A stretch of DNA of 64,000 nt from JBBEAM01 sp040882845. GTDB lineage: Bacteria; Pseudomonadota; Alphaproteobacteria; Kiloniellales; DSM-21159. The notes under the pieces were generated by a model. It did no database searches. It was not told the origin of the DNA and saw only the letters and a program-made list of their open reading frames with translations. Made by a program: the position numbers and the translations under genes. The stretch's first letter is position 1. The number at the start of each line of letters is the position of its first letter. This document shows positions 49,188 through 58,168 of this stretch, piece after piece. The stretch lies in NCBI GenBank assembly GCA_040882845.1, contig JBBEAM010000015.1, positions 62,001-126,000 on the forward strand, given 5' to 3'.

Positions 49188-50075
49188 TCAGCGCGTCGGG
49201 ACCGGCTTCTCGCCGGCATAGTCGTAGAAGCCGCGGCCGGACTTGCGGCCGACCCAGCCGGCCTCGACGTACTTCACCAGCAGCGGGCAGGGCCGGTATT
49301 TGGTGTCGGCAAGGCCCTCGTAGAGCACGTGCATCACCGCGAGGCAGGTGTCGAGACCGATGAAATCGGCCAGCTCGAGCGGCCCCATGGGGTGGTTGGC
49401 GCCGAGCTTCAGGGCGGTATCGATGGATTCCACCGAGCCGACCCCCTCGTAGAGGGTATAGACCGCCTCGTTGATCATCGGCAGCAGGATGCGGTTGACG
49501 ATGAAGGCCGGGAAGTCCTCGGCGGCGACCGGGGTCTTGCCGAGCTTCTCGGTCAGCGCGCGCACCGCCGCGAAGGTCTCCTCGCCGGTGGCGATGCCGC
49601 GGATCAACTCGACCAGCTGCATCACCGGCACCGGGTTCATGAAGTGCATGCCCATGAAGCGCTCGGGCCGGTCGCTCGAGGTCGCCAGGCGGGTCACCGA
49701 GATCGACGAGGTATTGGTGCAGATGATCGCGCTGTCCTTGAGATGCGGACGGAGCTGCTGGAAGATCGACTTCTTGACCTCCTCGACCTCCACCGCCGCC
49801 TCGATCACCAGCTCGCAGTCGGCAAAGGCGGAGAGCTCGGTGGCGCTGGAGATCCGCGCCAGCGCCGCTTTCTTGTCCGCGGCGGAGAGCTTGTCCTTGT
49901 CGACGGCGCGCTGCAGGTTCTTGTCGACCCCGGCCAGCGCCTTGTCGATCTGCTCCTGCTTGATGTCCTGCAGGATCACGTCGTAGCCGGCCAGCGCGCA
50001 GACATGGGCGATGCCGCTGCCCATCTGCCCGGCGCCGATCACGCCGATGGTCTTGAAGTCGGGGGTGTCGGCCAT
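49188..50075 (-). CDS. hbd: 3-hydroxybutyryl-CoA dehydrogenase
   Basis: A 295-residue NAD(P)H enzyme interconverting acetoacetyl-CoA and 3-hydroxybutyryl-CoA. GVIGAGQMGSGIAHV is the dinucleotide site; catalytic residues in MGMHFMNPVPVM and the NRILLPMINEA block are conserved. It is downstream of etfBA with 27 bases between, a conserved alphaproteobacterial operon serving fatty acid and polyhydroxybutyrate metabolism. Confidence 0.94.
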   Translation of the reverse strand: MADTPDFKTIGVIGAGQMGSGIAHVCALAGYDVILQDIKQEQIDKALAGVDKNLQRAVDKDKLSAADKKAALARISSATELSAFADCELVIEAAVEVEEVKKSIFQQLRPHLKDSAIICTNTSSISVTRLATSSDRPERFMGMHFMNPVPVMQLVELIRGIATGEETFAAVRALTEKLGKTPVAAEDFPAFIVNRILLPMINEAVYTLYEGVGSVESIDTALKLGANHPMGPLELADFIGLDTCLAVMHVLYEGLADTKYRPCPLLVKYVEAGWVGRKSGRGFYDYAGEKPVPTR

Positions 50076-50102
50076 ATCCGTTCTTTCCTTTGAGCCCCGG
50101 CC

Positions 50103-51035
50103 TCAGCCGAGTTCCTTCTCGAGTTCCGGGATCGCCTGGAACAGATCGGCGACCAGGCCGTAGTCGGCGACCTGGAAGATCGGCGCCTCCTCGTCCTTGT
50201 TGATCGCCACGATCACCTTGGAGTCCTTCATGCCGGCGAGATGCTGGATCGCGCCGGAGATGCCGACGGCGATGTAGAGATCGGGCGCCACCACCTTGCC
50301 GGTCTGGCCGACCTGGTAGTCGTTGGGCACGTAGCCGGCATCGACCGCCGCGCGGCTGGCGCCGACCGCGGCGCCGAGCTTGTCAGCGACCCTTTCCAGG
50401 ATCGCGAAGTTCTCGCCCGACTGCATGCCGCGGCCGCCGGAGATGACGATCTTGGCGGTGGTCAGCTCCGGGCGCTCGCTCTCGGTCAGCTCCTGGCCGC
50501 CGAAGCTCGACAGCCCGGCGTCGCCGGTGCCCGCGACCTCCTGCGTTTCCGCCGCGCCGCCCTCGGCAGCGGCCGCCTCGAAGGCCGTGGCGCGCACGGT
50601 GAGCAGCTTCAGGGCATCCTTGGACTTGACCGTGGCCAGCGCGTTGCCGGCGTAGATCGGCCGCACGAAGGTGTCGGCATCGACGATCTCGGAGATGTCG
50701 GAGATCTGCTGCACGTCGAGCAGCGCGGCGGCGCGCGGCAGCAGGTTCTTGCCGAAGGTGGTCGCCGGGGCGAGGACGTGGCTGTAGTCCTTGGCCAGCT
50801 CGACGATCAGCGGCGCGAGGTTTTCCGCCAGATTGTGGGCGTACTCGGCGTGATCTGCGGCCAGCACCTTCTTGACGCCGGCGATCTTGGCGCCGGCCTC
50901 GACCGCCGCCTTGCAATCGGAACCGGCGACCAGCAGATGCACCTCGCCGTCGAGCTCGGCCGCCGCCGTCACCGTGTTGAGGGTCGCCGGCCAGATCTCG
51001 GCGTTGTCGTGCTCCGCGATTACCAGGACAGACAT
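50103..51035 (-). CDS. etfA: Electron transfer flavoprotein subunit alpha
   Basis: A 310-residue FAD-binding subunit. GRGMQSGENFAILERVADKLG and QVGQTGKVVAPDLYIAVGISGAIQHLAGM form the FAD domain. It takes electrons from acyl-CoA dehydrogenases and passes them to ETF:ubiquinone oxidoreductase. It follows etfB by one base. Confidence 0.96.
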   Translation of the reverse strand: MSVLVIAEHDNAEIWPATLNTVTAAAELDGEVHLLVAGSDCKAAVEAGAKIAGVKKVLAADHAEYAHNLAENLAPLIVELAKDYSHVLAPATTFGKNLLPRAAALLDVQQISDISEIVDADTFVRPIYAGNALATVKSKDALKLLTVRATAFEAAAAEGGAAETQEVAGTGDAGLSSFGGQELTESERPELTTAKIVISGGRGMQSGENFAILERVADKLGAAVGASRAAVDAGYVPNDYQVGQTGKVVAPDLYIAVGISGAIQHLAGMKDSKVIVAINKDEEAPIFQVADYGLVADLFQAIPELEKELG

Positions 51036-51036
51036 C

Positions 51037-51786
51037 TCAGATCACCTTCGCTTCGTTCTTCAGCTTGTCCACCAGCTCGGCCACCGAGCCGACCTTGACC
51101 CCGGCCTGGCGCTTCGGCGGCTCGGCCACCTTGAGCGTCTCCAGGCGCGGCGAGACATCGACGCCCAGATCCTCGGGCGAGAAGCTGTCGAGCTGCTTCT
51201 TCTTCGCCTTCATGATGTTCGGCAGGCTGGCGTAGCGCGGCTCGTTGAGGCGCAGGTCGACGCTGAGCACCGCCTTGCCCTTGAGGCTGAGGCTTTCCAG
51301 GCCGCCGTCGACCTCGCGGGTGACCTTGGTCTCACCGCCGCCGGCCTCCAGCTTGGAGATGAAGGTGCCCTGCGGCCAGCCGAGCAGCGCCGCCAGCATC
51401 TGCGGCGTCTGGTTGTTGTCGCCGTCGACCGCCTGCTTGCCCATCAGCACCAGGCCCGGCTCCTCCTTCTCGACCACGGCCTTGAGCAGCTTGGCGATGG
51501 CCAGCGGCTCCAGCTTTTCCTCGGTCTCGACCAGGATCGCCCGGTCGGCGCCCATGGCGAGACCGGTGCGCAGGGTTTCCTGCGCGTTGCCGGCGCCGCA
51601 GGAGACCACGATCACCTCCTCGGCCGTGCCGGCTTCCTTCAGGCGCACCGCCTGCTCCACCGCGATCTCGCAGAAAGGGTTCATCGCCATCTTGACGTTC
51701 GCCGTCTCGACGCCGGAGCCATCGGATTTCACGCGCACCTTCACGTTAGCGTCGATCACGCGCTTGATCGGAACCAGTACCTTCAT
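51037..51786 (-). CDS. etfB: Electron transfer flavoprotein subunit beta
   Basis: A 249-residue AMP-binding subunit; VPIKRVIDANVKVRV at the start, GKQAVDGDNNQTPQMLAALLGWPQ in the middle, and the alphaproteobacterial recognition loop. It partners EtfA. First gene of etfB-etfA-hbd. Confidence 0.96.
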   Translation of the reverse strand: MKVLVPIKRVIDANVKVRVKSDGSGVETANVKMAMNPFCEIAVEQAVRLKEAGTAEEVIVVSCGAGNAQETLRTGLAMGADRAILVETEEKLEPLAIAKLLKAVVEKEEPGLVLMGKQAVDGDNNQTPQMLAALLGWPQGTFISKLEAGGGETKVTREVDGGLESLSLKGKAVLSVDLRLNEPRYASLPNIMKAKKKQLDSFSPEDLGVDVSPRLETLKVAEPPKRQAGVKVGSVAELVDKLKNEAKVI

Positions 51787-51969
51787 AGCCGTCCGCTCAT
51801 GCTGCTGCCGGGGCGGGCCCGGAAAGGGCCCCGCCGCCGGTCCGTTTGTCTGGGAGGGGCCGGATTTCCGCGCCGGTCCCCGCTATTTCGCAGGCGCACA
51901 ATAAGGAGGGGGTTTCGGGGTGTCAATTCACCCCACTGGTCACCGCCCGGGCCGCCCCGCCACCCGCTT

Positions 51970-52161
51970 CTACTGGCCGTTGCCGATCAGCATCGCCAGC
52001 CCGAACAGCAGGATCGCCACGCCCTGGGCGATCACCCTGAGGCGCATCAGCCGGTTGCCGTGCTTGCGGTTGAATTCGCCGCCGCGGGCCATGGAGATCA
52101 GGCCGGTGAAGAGCACGCCCAGCGTGATCAGCATGGCCAGCACAATCAGGAAGATCATCAT
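51970..52161 (-). CDS. Twin-helix small membrane protein (HIG1-like)
   Basis: A 63-residue protein with two membrane helices and a basic loop GGEFNRKHGNRLMRLRV. This is the HIG1-domain type found in alphaproteobacteria and mitochondria, where it assists cytochrome oxidase assembly. Confidence 0.78.
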   Translation of the reverse strand: MMIFLIVLAMLITLGVLFTGLISMARGGEFNRKHGNRLMRLRVIAQGVAILLFGLAMLIGNGQ

Positions 52162-52249
52162 GACAGGGGATATATACTCCCAGCCGGGCTGCAGCTAGGG
52201 TCGAATTGCCGCAGTTTGCGTCAGGCGGGCGAGAAAGGGGGGGGATGCC

Positions 52250-52975
52250 ATGCAGCAGGAGCAGGCCGCACTGCCGGACGGCACCTTGGAGGCGCTGTCC
52301 GGCGTTTCCACGGCGACCTTGTCGATGCAGCTGCTCAAGCGCGGCCTGCGCAGCTGCTGGCTGAACGGCCCCCGCCCGCAGGCCTGCGGGGCTTTCCCGG
52401 ATGGCCCGCGCCTCGCCGGCGAGGCTTTCACCCTCGCCTTCATCCCGCAGCGCGAGGATCTCGCGACCCCCGAGAGCTACGCCGCGCCCAGTTCGATCCG
52501 CGCCGCCATCGAGGCCATGCCGCCCGGCCGGGTCGCCGTGATCGACGCGCGCGGCGAGACCGGCGCCGGCACCCTGGGCGATCTGCTGGTCGAGCGGATC
52601 AAGGCGCGCGGCGGCCTCGGCGTGGTCAGCGACGGCCCGCTGCGCGACCTGGAGGCGGTGCTGGAGGCCGGCCTGCCGGTGTTCTGCGCCGGGGCGGCGG
52701 CCCCGCCCTCGATCGCCCGGCTCGCCTTCGCCGGCTGGCAGGTCCCGATCGGCTGCGGCGGGGTGGCGGTGCTGCCCGGCGACGTGCTGGTCGGCGACGG
52801 CGACGGCGTGGTCGTGCTGCCCCGCGCGCTGGCCGCCGAAATCGCCGCCGCCGCGCCGGAGCAGGAACGCTTCGAGCGCTTCGTCAAGGCCAGGCTGCGC
52901 CAGGGCCGCCCGGTCACCGGCCTCTACCCGCCCGACGCGGCGACCCTCGAGGAGTACGAAACGTGGGAGGAGTAG
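52250..52975 (+). CDS. RraA-like / HMG aldolase-fold protein
   Basis: A 241-residue protein. FTLAFIPQREDL, AVIDARGETGAGTLGDLLVERIKARG and GLGVVSDGPLRD include the metal-binding G-x-L-L-x20-RD core (DGPLRD) of RraA/4-hydroxy-4-methyl-2-oxoglutarate aldolases. Whether it is an aldolase or an RNase E regulator cannot be told. It stands just before the interrupted membrane gene. Confidence 0.8.
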   Translation: MQQEQAALPDGTLEALSGVSTATLSMQLLKRGLRSCWLNGPRPQACGAFPDGPRLAGEAFTLAFIPQREDLATPESYAAPSSIRAAIEAMPPGRVAVIDARGETGAGTLGDLLVERIKARGGLGVVSDGPLRDLEAVLEAGLPVFCAGAAAPPSIARLAFAGWQVPIGCGGVAVLPGDVLVGDGDGVVVLPRALAAEIAAAAPEQERFERFVKARLRQGRPVTGLYPPDAATLEEYETWEE

Positions 52976-53015
52976 GGGTCAAAATCAGCGCGCTGCTCTA
53001 TTTCTCAGTCGGCTA

Positions 53016-53696
53016 ATGCATTCGCGACCGCTTGCGATCTTGATGGCCCTCGCTGTCGGTGCGGCGGGCCTTTTTGCCTGCATGGGATGGACAGCTTGGC
53101 CGCCATTGAACAGCGATGCCGATTACTACGTGCCGCCGGCCTTCTTCCTCGACCAGACGGGGACTTGGCAAAATCCGCTCGTGCGTCAGAGCTACGAAGT
53201 ACCGCCAGTCGGCGAGCCAAAGTACAACTGGCACGGGCTGTTGCTTCCCGCCCTGCTGGCCCTCATTCCTGGCAAGTTGGAGTGGTCCGGCGTCTATCGT
53301 CTCTTAGGACTCTGTAATGGCCTGACCCTGCTGTTCGCCCTATTGGCTTGCCGGGAGAGCTTGCGGAACCCCAAAACCGTTCAGGCGGCGTGGCTGGGGC
53401 TCACGGCGGCGATCCTGGCCGCTGCAGTGCTGGCCGCCTTTCTCTTGGCCTACAATGGGCGGCCTGAAATTATCGCGGTTCCGTGGATCGCCCTTGCTGC
53501 GGCAATCGCCTCCACGGCCTGGGGGCGAAGCACCGCCGCCCAGCCGATTTTCGGCCTGCTGCTGGGCCTGGCCGCCCTTGCCGCTCCTATACCCGCCTTC
53601 GGGGCCGGAGCGGCCTACGTGGTCTGGCTGGCCAGAACCCGGCAAGGGCTGGTTCTTTTCCGGCATCTCGCTCTTGCCGCGCTCAGCGGGATTGCC
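53016..53696 (+). pseudogene. GT-C-like membrane protein, N-terminal half (interrupted)
   Basis: The first 227 codons of a polytopic membrane protein: signal-anchor helix, NSDADYYVPPAFFLDQTG loop (an acidic periplasmic loop as in GT-C glycosyltransferases) and several helices. It is cut by the IS1595-type element. Removing the element and one 8-bp target repeat rejoins it in frame with 57297-58163 to give 515 residues. It is inactive as it stands. Confidence 0.85.
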
Positions 53697-53765
53697 CGGT
53701 ATTAGGTAGCAAATGCACCAAGCCCCTGCTCCCTGTCAGCGGTGCAACGTGACACCATCCGGGGC

Positions 53766-54209
53766 ATGGAACGCCCAAACACCATATTCGGCTTGAAGGC
53801 GAAGCACGCGGAACTCACTGCCCTGCGCCGACGCTACCGTGCCGAGATCAGAAAGCTCACGGTCGATATCGACCACCTGGACGCGGCTATACGGCTATTC
53901 GATCCCAACGCCGACGCATCGCCCCTGAAAGAGTACATCATCAAGCACAAGGCCACGAAGGGCACCGTAAAGCGGTTTGTCCTCAAGTGCCTTCGGGAGT
54001 CCAGCGAGCCCCTTACGTCCCGCCAGATAACCGAGATGTGGACTGCGGATCGGGGCTTGGTCCCCGACGACGCCACCTACACCACGCTGCGGAAGCGCAT
54101 AGGGGCCTGCATCAAGAATTGCGCCAGACAGGGGCTTGTCGAGGATTGCGGCCAGACCACGGCGCACGGGGAGTATGGGCCGTACAAGCTGTGGAAGATC
54201 GGGCGCTAG
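53766..54209 (+). CDS. Hypothetical passenger protein
   Basis: A 147-residue protein. The first part (KAKHAELTALRRRYRAEIRKLTVDIDHLDAAIRLFD) is a coiled coil; the second (residues about 75-145) is winged-helix-like: SSEPLTSRQITEMW, ending GEYGPYKLWKIGR. Similar proteins are frequent insertion-sequence cargo. It may be a DNA-binding regulator. Confidence 0.6.
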   Translation: MERPNTIFGLKAKHAELTALRRRYRAEIRKLTVDIDHLDAAIRLFDPNADASPLKEYIIKHKATKGTVKRFVLKCLRESSEPLTSRQITEMWTADRGLVPDDATYTTLRKRIGACIKNCARQGLVEDCGQTTAHGEYGPYKLWKIGR

Positions 54210-54261
54210 CGCAGTCCCCCAGGTCGGGGAGTGCAAAGGGTGAGAGATCGTGCGGTAGGCG

Positions 54262-55050
54262 CTACTCTTGAGATTTAGGCTCGAACAATACCTTGATACG
54301 TTCCTGGATATCCTCGGCCGCCTGCATGGGGTTATCCGCATTCCGAATGGGGCGCCCAACTACGATGTAGTCGGCACCATTCAAAAAGGCCTCCTCCACA
54401 TCCACTGTGCGCTTCTGATCGTCGATAACTCTATTTTCAACGGGCCGGATGCCGGGAACGACGATGATAAACTTTTCTCCCAACTCATCCCGCAGAAGCC
54501 GGGATTCCATGCCAGATGAGATTACACCATCACAACCGGCCTCAAGCGCTCTTCGCGCGCGAGAAAACACAAGCTTATCCACGTTAACGCTGAAACCCAG
54601 GTCATCGATGTCCGATTGGTCGAGACTGGTTAGGACGGTGACGGCGAGGATCTTGATGCCGTTCTTGTACTTACACGCCTCTTCAAAGATAAGCTGATTG
54701 CCGTGGACGGTGATGAACTGCACGTTCTTTCCCCGCAGCTGCCTCACTGCCGAGCCAACGGTTTGCGGGACATCGAAAAACTTAAGATCAACGAATGATT
54801 TTTTGCCCCGCTCCCCCAGCCAATCAATCAGCTCAAAGTACCCGCCGGCCATAAATATCTCTAAGCCAAGCTTATAAAAGCTAACGGAATCTCCGAGCTG
54901 TTCGACCAGTTACTTTGCCTCATCGACACTTGGTGTGTCGAGGGCGAGGATCAGCCGGTCATGCGGGGCAATTTCCTTGTCGGAAAGCCAACGCCGATCT
55001 GCTGCGGTCACGGGGCTATCTTCCTTGATCGCTAGATTGTGAGCCTGCAT
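54262..55050 (-). pseudogene. pyrF: Orotidine 5'-phosphate decarboxylase with premature stop (passenger)
   Basis: A complete frame from ATG 55050 gives LILALDTPSVDEAK, then TAA at 54910-54912 (codon 47), then LVEQLGDSVSFYKLGLEIF and the rest through VPGIRP and GADYIVVGRPI. Active-site DLKFFD is kept. Restart at ATG 54852 would lose the first catalytic Asp and Lys. The gene is therefore probably dead, although otherwise well conserved. PyrF makes UMP; here it is cargo of the element, not part of a pyrimidine operon. Confidence 0.8.
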
Positions 55051-55253
55051 TTTGAACTACTCCCCCAGCGCTGGTGCCGAGGCGGGCACCACGCAGCCGA
55101 GCGCGCGTTGTCTAGCGGACTGACGCCGCCATGTCCAGCGCGTTAGCCAAGGAATCTTATATCAGAATGAGGGAGTAATTTAGAATCTTCTTTCGCAGCG
55201 TTTTTGAAACAAGATTTCGTAGATATGTGGGAAACTCTGTCAATATCTTGTGG

Positions 55254-56219
55254 CTATTTGGCCTCTGACCGCTGCCAGTACCCTTTCCACTGACGGCTGA
55301 CCGGATGCGCCAGGGCCGCATTCACCACCATGAGGTACTGCTCGCCGTTTGAAACGCGGCGGTTATCTTCGCGCCAGGACATTTCGTTGGCGTAAGCCTG
55401 CAGGTACTTGCCGCTGATGTGGTGGTGCGTCCCGACCTCGGCCCGGCGCAGGCGGGAGAAGAAGCTCTCGGCCTGATTGGTGCAGGCATCCTCATCAACG
55501 AAGTTGACGGAGTGATTGACGCGGCGCGTGTCGTAGCTGGCGTGTAGGGCATCCCAGGACGAAGCCTCATCGGCATAGATCGTCGTGCCGGACTCGACAC
55601 GGGCGCGGATCACCGGAACCGAGTCAGCTTCGTGGCGAGCGACGAAGGGGAAGGACTTGCCGCCGCGCTCGCGCATGATGACCACGACGTTACGCTTGCC
55701 GGTCAGATTGCGCTTAAGTCGAAGATCCTTTCGCTCGGCCTTGACGTTCTCCGGCTTCACGTAGCCGCCGAAGTACGCGCCATCGACCTCGACCTCGCCT
55801 GAGAGGGTGCGACCGTTGATCTCAGCGCCCAGGGCCTCGCGCAGCTTGTGAGCCAGCACGAAGGCCGTCTTGTACTGCACGTCGAGATCGCGGCTCAGCT
55901 GCAAGGCGCTGTAGCCCTTGGCACCGTTCACGAAGATCGCAATAGCGGCCAAGAGATCGCGGATCGGCAGCTTGCGGCTGGCGAAGATCGTATCCGTGGT
56001 GACGGAGAACTGCGCGTGGCAGGCTTGGCACTTGTAAACCCGGCGGGCCTTGTAGCTGTAAACCGCCACGCAGCCGCAGCGTGGGCAGACCGGCTCGCCA
56101 TCGTTCGCGGCCCAGCGGATCGCCTTGAACGTCTCGAAAGCCTCATCGTCGGAAAGCCGCATCACCTTAGCGAGGCTGAGGGTGCGAGCCTTGGAGGAAA
56201 GAAGGAAGTGCTGAGCCAT
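55254..56219 (-). CDS. IS1595-family (ISXO2-like) transposase
   Basis: A 321-residue transposase with an N-terminal zinc ribbon (CPRCGC...CQACHAQFS), then the DDE domain: GEVEVDGAYFGG, TIYADEASSWDAL and VNFVDEDACTNQAESFFSRLR. The ISXO2 type is supported by the zinc ribbon and the 8-bp target duplication. Confidence 0.92.
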   Translation of the reverse strand: MAQHFLLSSKARTLSLAKVMRLSDDEAFETFKAIRWAANDGEPVCPRCGCVAVYSYKARRVYKCQACHAQFSVTTDTIFASRKLPIRDLLAAIAIFVNGAKGYSALQLSRDLDVQYKTAFVLAHKLREALGAEINGRTLSGEVEVDGAYFGGYVKPENVKAERKDLRLKRNLTGKRNVVVIMRERGGKSFPFVARHEADSVPVIRARVESGTTIYADEASSWDALHASYDTRRVNHSVNFVDEDACTNQAESFFSRLRRAEVGTHHHISGKYLQAYANEMSWREDNRRVSNGEQYLMVVNAALAHPVSRQWKGYWQRSEAK

Positions 56220-56310
56220 TTGTACTATCTCCGATGCCTATGCATCTTAGATAGTACGTTGACGTATCCCTTTCAAGGGCATATGTATCGACTATGTTAC
56301 TTTTTCTGTC

Positions 56311-56553
56311 ATGGGCGATACGATGGTAGAGAGAACGGACTGGGAAGCCCGAGCGGCAAACCTCCTGAAAGCCGAGCTGAAGCGAAAGGGCGTGACATAC
56401 TCCGCCCTGGTCGAGCGGCTAGCCGAGATCGGGGTATCTGAGAAGGAAGTGAACATTCGGAACAAGCTGTCTCGGGGGAAGTTCTCAGCGGCCTTTATGC
56501 TGGCCTGCTTGACTGCTGCGGGGTGTACGACAATTCACTTGGATCAGGACTAG
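56311..56553 (+). CDS. DUF6471-like small protein (passenger)
   Basis: An 80-residue protein with WEARAANLLKAELKRKGVTYSALVERLAEIGV and IRNKLSRGKFSAAFMLACLTAAG, the DUF6471 pattern of a helix-turn-helix-like fold often next to IS1595-type transposases. It may regulate the element. It overlaps the next gene by four bases, tail to tail. Confidence 0.7.
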   Translation: MGDTMVERTDWEARAANLLKAELKRKGVTYSALVERLAEIGVSEKEVNIRNKLSRGKFSAAFMLACLTAAGCTTIHLDQD

Positions 56554-57182
56554 ATTCGGCCTCCCGGCCGGCGTGGCCAAAGCCGTTCTACCTGTTTGCG
56601 GTCAACCATTAGCCCCTCAAACCAAGTGGCACCGTTCTCCGCATCAGTTTCGAGTGTAAAGCTCTCGACCTCATAATCTTGCCCGTAATTTCGGCGCCCC
56701 ACTTTGTATCGCGGGGATGCTTTTCGCCAAATCCGCTTGTCTATATCTTGGAGAGTGCCCGAGTGAGGTGTGCGCCCGGCAACCATGAGGCGCCCTTGCA
56801 TCGCGGCCTCGATGAAGGCGTTGATGGCGATATCAACTCTTTTGTTCTTGGGGTTTGCCGCCGAGAAATAAGTGCCATCAGCGATGTAGTTTATAGCCTC
56901 GTTCGCGGCAGTATCCCAATAGCGTCTCTTTTCGCGAGCCCTGTCTCTTCTCCAGGCCTGGATTTTTGGAAACTGGGCGGCGATTACGGTAAACAGCCCG
57001 ACTATCACCATCAGAAGGTAGACAGCATCCCAGTTCACCGGCCAGCCTTGGACCAGCGCAAGGATGTCCCCCGCAGCTTGGGCATCACCAAACAAGGCAA
57101 CACCCTGCCGTATCCCAAGGGCTATAGCGGCGTATGTACTGAGTGAGCCGCCCCCTACGGTGAACACAATTCGTGCTGACAT
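56550..57182 (-). CDS. Membrane protein passenger of unknown function
   Basis: A 210-residue protein with two or three N-terminal hydrophobic helices (first at residues about 3-25) and a cytoplasmic basic domain: FPKIQAWRRDRAREKRRYWDTAANEAINYIADGTYF. ATG 57182 is chosen since GGGGGG lies nine bases before. No family recognised. Located next to the right inverted repeat. Confidence 0.55.
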   Translation of the reverse strand: MSARIVFTVGGGSLSTYAAIALGIRQGVALFGDAQAAGDILALVQGWPVNWDAVYLLMVIVGLFTVIAAQFPKIQAWRRDRAREKRRYWDTAANEAINYIADGTYFSAANPKNKRVDIAINAFIEAAMQGRLMVAGRTPHSGTLQDIDKRIWRKASPRYKVGRRNYGQDYEVESFTLETDAENGATWFEGLMVDRKQVERLWPRRPGGRI

Positions 57183-57296
57183 CGGCATTCCCCCCAAAGT
57201 GGAGAATGCCGCAAATCACTCGCATTTCCGAGTCCTCACTCGGCACTAAGCGGCGAACGCGTCTTGGTGTGCTTGCTACCTAATACCGGGATTGCC

Positions 57297-58163
57297 GTGC
57301 TTGCCATCGCATTCCAGGCGACTGCCGAGATCGGCTTTCTGGAGTGGCTGCAAGGGATGCGGGATTTCGGAGCGGGCATCGGTCCGCGTTACGTGGAGTT
57401 CCTAACCGCGGCAAAGCAACGCCTGCTGGCAGATAGCAATTTCCCGCTCTCCGCCCTGGCATTATTCGGCGCCATCTGGGCGGTCGTCTCCCTGCCAGGA
57501 CGCGCGCGGGGTTGGGGGCGGCTGATTGCAGCGCTAGGAATCGTCTGCCTTCTGGGCTTGGCTGCCTACGGACTGGAATCGGCTTTCAAGATCTACGTCT
57601 TCCTGCCCCTCTTGGCGTTGGCGGTTCCGCTGGCAGCCGCCGCCGTTGCCCGCCTCAGCGAGGATCGCCGCAACTGCCTCGCAGCGTTGCTCTGCGTCTG
57701 TTTTCTGCCTGCAAGCTTCGGGGCGGCGCGGGCTGGCATTGCCTGGACCGACTATCTGATCGAGGGGGTCTCACTGAATGAGGCCCGCTCCGCCCTGTTG
57801 CCCGAGTTGGCGCAATTTCGCGGGCCGATAGCGGTCACGCCAGTGACTCTCGGCCTCTTCGATGAACTGAACGAACTCAGGGTGTGCGAAAGCGATCCCC
57901 AAGGTCGTCTCCGGTTCCGGGGCGAGTCCTGCGATCTTGCCGTTTTCGAAGAGCGCGTGCTGAACGCACAGCTTGGCGTACTGCGCGGATACCGCTGCGT
58001 GGTACGTACTGCGACTTCATCCAGCCCCAGATTGCTAGGGCTGCCCTACGCCAATTTCAGGATAGATTTTAGCGCCGGCATATTACGCTACGATCCCGAC
58101 GCATCCAGCGGGACCCTCACCCAGGCCATGCTCGATGCTTGCCCGCTCCGCAGGAAAGAATAG
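57297..58163 (+). pseudogene. GT-C-like membrane protein, C-terminal half (interrupted)
   Basis: 288 codons continuing the frame of 53016-53696: several more membrane helices (for example SALALFGAIWAVVSLPGR, IAALGIVCLLGLAAY) and a C-terminal soluble part with LPYANFRIDFSAGILRYDPD. It begins directly after the right target repeat, so the original gene is otherwise intact. Confidence 0.85.
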
Positions 58164-58168
58164 CGATC

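Larger units (their letters stand above)
53697..57288. mobile_element. IS1595-type element with passengers, 3,592 bp
   Basis: Imperfect 26-bp inverted repeats: CGGTATTAGGTAGCAA then CACCAAG after three differing bases, at 53697 and 57288. The target duplication GGATTGCC is at 53689-53696 and 57289-57296. It carries an ISXO2-type transposase, a hypothetical gene, a broken pyrF, a DUF6471-like gene and a membrane protein. It disrupts a membrane-protein gene. Perfect target repeats suggest a recent event. Confidence 0.9.

Noticed and set aside
53697..57288. Element ends first placed at GGTAGCAA, with flanks CGGTATTA / TAATACCG
   Set aside because: Those flanks are inverted, not direct, repeats. 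Extending the inverted repeat by eight bases gives a proper direct target duplication GGATTGCC.
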